Source: [Mycobacterium] crassicus
GTDB lineage: Bacteria; Actinomycetota; Actinomycetes; Mycobacteriales; Mycobacteriaceae
Direction: 5' to 3'
Assembly: GCF_020181615.1 (NCBI RefSeq)
Contig: NZ_CP084029.1
Span: 4,425,142-4,477,626, forward strand
Length of the DNA stretch: 52,485 nucleotides
Numbering within the stretch: position 1 is the stretch's first letter; each line of letters begins with the position of its first letter. Shown here in pieces: positions 50,985-52,485 of this stretch. Under the pieces are notes generated by a model. It was not told the DNA's origin. It saw nothing but the letters and a program-made list of their open reading frames with translations, and ran no database searches. The translations under genes were made by a program, and so were the position numbers.

Positions 50985-52384
50985 GCGGCGGGAGCGACTA
51001 CGACGTCGTGATCATCGGTGGTGGCCCGGGCGGGTACGCCGCCGCGCTGTACGGGGCATCGGCCGGGCTTTCCATCGCGCTCGTCGAAGACGACGCGCTC
51101 GGCGGCACCTGCCTGAATCGGGGGTGCATCCCGGCGAAAGCACTGCTGCAGACCGCCGAAGTGCACCGGACCGCCAACCACGCCGGCGATTTCGGCATCG
51201 TCGCCGACGGTGTCAGCACGTTCAGCGCGGACTGGTCGAAGGTTGCCACTCGCACGACCGGGATCGTCGACCGGCTGGTCGGCGGATTGGCGGGTTTGAT
51301 CAAGCGACGCAAGGTCGACTTGGTCACCGGGCGAGGGCGGCTGACCAGCTCCGGCGGGGTCTCGGTAGACGGCAAAGAGCTGCGCGGCAAAGCGGTCATC
51401 ATCGCGACCGGCTCGGTGCCGCGCAGTATTCCGGGTTTCGAGTTCGACGGCGAGCTGATCGTGAGCTCCGACCACAGCACCCGCAGTTCGAGCCTGCCGG
51501 AGCGGGTCGCGGTCATCGGCGGCGGTGTCATCGGCTCGGAGTTCGCGTCGGTGTACACCGACGTCGGGGTCCAGACCACACTGCTGGAGGCGCTGCCCGG
51601 CGGTGTCCTCCCGATCGGTCCGGACCCGGAGTTGGCCGGCATTCTGAGTAGGGCGCTGGTCAAACGCGGGACCAAGATTCACGCCCAGGCGATGGCGAGT
51701 CCGCCGGAGAAGTCCAATGGCGGACTCGTTCTCGGATTCGAGACGAAGGACGGCTCGGAGAAGATCGAAGTCGACCAGGTTCTGGTGGCGACCGGACGAC
51801 GTCCGGTCACTGAGGATATGGGCTTGACCGAGGCTGGAGTTCGAGTCTCGGACAAGGGTTTCATCGAGGTCGACACGACGACGATGGCAACCACGAAGCC
51901 GGGTGTCTATGCGGTCGGCGATGTCGTCGACACTCCCGGATTGGCACACGTCGCCTACGCGGAGGCGATCGTGGCGATCAAGGCGATTCTCGGTGAGAAC
52001 CCGCTGCCGGTCGACTATGACCGGGTCCCGTGGGTGGTCTATACCCATCCGGAGGTGGCCTGGGCCGGCTACACCGAGGCAGCGGCCAAGGCCGCGGGGT
52101 ACGACGTCGTCGTACACAAGCACAAGTTCGCGGGCAACGGCCGCGCCATGATCATCGGTGACACCGACGGCCTGGTGAAGATCGTCGCCGAGCGAAACGG
52201 GCCCCTGCTGGGCGCCCACATTGTCGGCCCGTGGGCAAGCGAGTTGATCTCAGAGAGCTATCTGGCGATCAACTGGCAGGCCTTACCCGAGGAAGTCGGC
52301 GCGTTCATCCACGCGCATCCCAGCCTGTCGGAGGCGGTGGGAGAAACCATGCTCGCCCTGACCGGACGATCGCTACATGGCTGA
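50981..52384 (+). CDS. Dihydrolipoyl dehydrogenase (E3)
   Basis: A 467-residue flavoprotein that reoxidises dihydrolipoyl groups of E2 with NAD+. FAD motif IIGGGPGGYAAALYG, redox disulfide GGTCLNRGCIPAKAL, NAD motif VIGGGVIGSEFASV, FAD motif VYAVGDVVDTPGLAH, and the dimer-interface His/Glu in AHPSLSEAVGE. It is complete, starts at ATG 50981 overlapping E1 beta, and precedes E2 by 12 bp. This dedicated E3 is separate from the housekeeping lpdC expected elsewhere in a mycobacterial genome. Confidence 0.94.
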   Translation: MSGGSDYDVVIIGGGPGGYAAALYGASAGLSIALVEDDALGGTCLNRGCIPAKALLQTAEVHRTANHAGDFGIVADGVSTFSADWSKVATRTTGIVDRLVGGLAGLIKRRKVDLVTGRGRLTSSGGVSVDGKELRGKAVIIATGSVPRSIPGFEFDGELIVSSDHSTRSSSLPERVAVIGGGVIGSEFASVYTDVGVQTTLLEALPGGVLPIGPDPELAGILSRALVKRGTKIHAQAMASPPEKSNGGLVLGFETKDGSEKIEVDQVLVATGRRPVTEDMGLTEAGVRVSDKGFIEVDTTTMATTKPGVYAVGDVVDTPGLAHVAYAEAIVAIKAILGENPLPVDYDRVPWVVYTHPEVAWAGYTEAAAKAAGYDVVVHKHKFAGNGRAMIIGDTDGLVKIVAERNGPLLGAHIVGPWASELISESYLAINWQALPEEVGAFIHAHPSLSEAVGETMLALTGRSLHG

Positions 52385-52396
52385 ACGGGAGCAATG

Positions 52397-52485
52397 ATGG
52401 CAGACGACGTGCACGAGGTGACCATGCCGAAACTCGGTGAGACCGTCACCGAGGGAACGCTGTCCAAGTGGCTGAAGTCGGCCGG
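52397..52485 (+). CDS. Dihydrolipoamide acyltransferase (E2), N-terminal fragment
   Basis: Cut by the right edge after about 29 residues. It begins MADDVHEVTMPKLGETVTEG, the start of a lipoyl domain (xVxMPKLGETVTEGTLSKW); the lipoyl-lysine lies beyond the window. ATG 52397 (or 52394) follows CGGGAGC. It completes the E1-E3-E2 gene set. Confidence 0.85.
   Translation, partial: MADDVHEVTMPKLGETVTEGTLSKWLKSA

Noticed and set aside
50279..52384. 701-codon forward frame overlapping E1 beta and E3
   Set aside because: Out-of-frame shadow rich in Arg/Gly/Pro; the final part is simply E3 read in its own frame from 50981.
1..52485. tRNA, rRNA, CRISPR array, insertion sequence or prophage
   Set aside because: No cloverleaf, repeat-spacer array, transposase or integrase was found on reading either strand.

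Overview
The window is high-GC actinobacterial DNA, almost certainly from an environmental mycobacterium (Mycolicibacterium-like). The main evidence is the run dnaQ - murT - gatD - (DUF559-like gene) - recR - ybaB - N-acetylmuramoyl-L-alanine amidase at 6.3-16.2 kb, which I recognise as the order of M. tuberculosis Rv3711c-Rv3717. A mycothiol-dependent formaldehyde dehydrogenase, a PknK-type kinase and an Rv1747-type FHA-ABC transporter support this. No rRNA, tRNA, CRISPR array, phage or insertion sequence was seen.

Layout. (1) 1-6.3 kb: a partial mscR and an HSL-type esterase, each divergent from one of two paralogous AcoR/MimR-like regulators. The two regulator promoters share a TGTCCCAAWTTGGGACA palindrome. 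(2) 6.3-16.2 kb: conserved mycobacterial housekeeping genes, interrupted by a PucR-type regulator and an alkane hydroxylase operon (alkB, two rubredoxins, rubredoxin reductase). (3) 16.2-26.6 kb: an accessory aromatic-degradation block with an alpha/beta hydrolase, a type II NADH dehydrogenase, a tautomerase, two semialdehyde dehydrogenases, a phasin-like protein, a 6PGDH-like oxidoreductase, an alternative-oxidase-like diiron protein, a 4-oxalocrotonate decarboxylase, a benD remnant and a DODA-type dioxygenase. (4) 26.8-33.1 kb: pknK translationally coupled to a double-FHA ABC exporter. (5) 33.2-35.4 kb: an aldo/keto reductase, two divergently oriented phasin-like genes and an XRE regulator between them. 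(6) 35.6-39.4 kb: hydroxyquinol 1,2-dioxygenase and maleylacetate reductase, then two IclR regulators. (7) 39.95 kb to the right edge: one long operon with hydratase (dmpE), decarboxylase (dmpH), multicomponent phenol hydroxylase (dmpLMNOP), a XylT-like ferredoxin, a collapsed catechol 2,3-dioxygenase copy followed by an intact one, a hydrolase (dmpD), two small unknown proteins, and a TPP-dependent 2-oxoacid dehydrogenase complex (E1a, E1b, E3, start of E2).

How it fits together. Phenol is hydroxylated to catechol and cleaved meta. The ring-fission product can go through the hydrolytic branch (dmpD) or the oxidative branch (dmpC, tautomerase, dmpH), and both converge on dmpE. The aldolase and acylating aldehyde dehydrogenase (dmpG, dmpF) are not in the window. 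Hydroxyquinol is cleaved ortho and reduced towards 3-oxoadipate. Six perfect copies of GTTCC-N7-GGAAC, all intergenic, precede these blocks and suggest one IclR-type regulon from 16 to 52 kb. One copy lies upstream of the alternative-oxidase-like gene. Together with the nearby type II NADH dehydrogenase this suggests a possible non-energy-conserving electron sink linked to aromatic catabolism.
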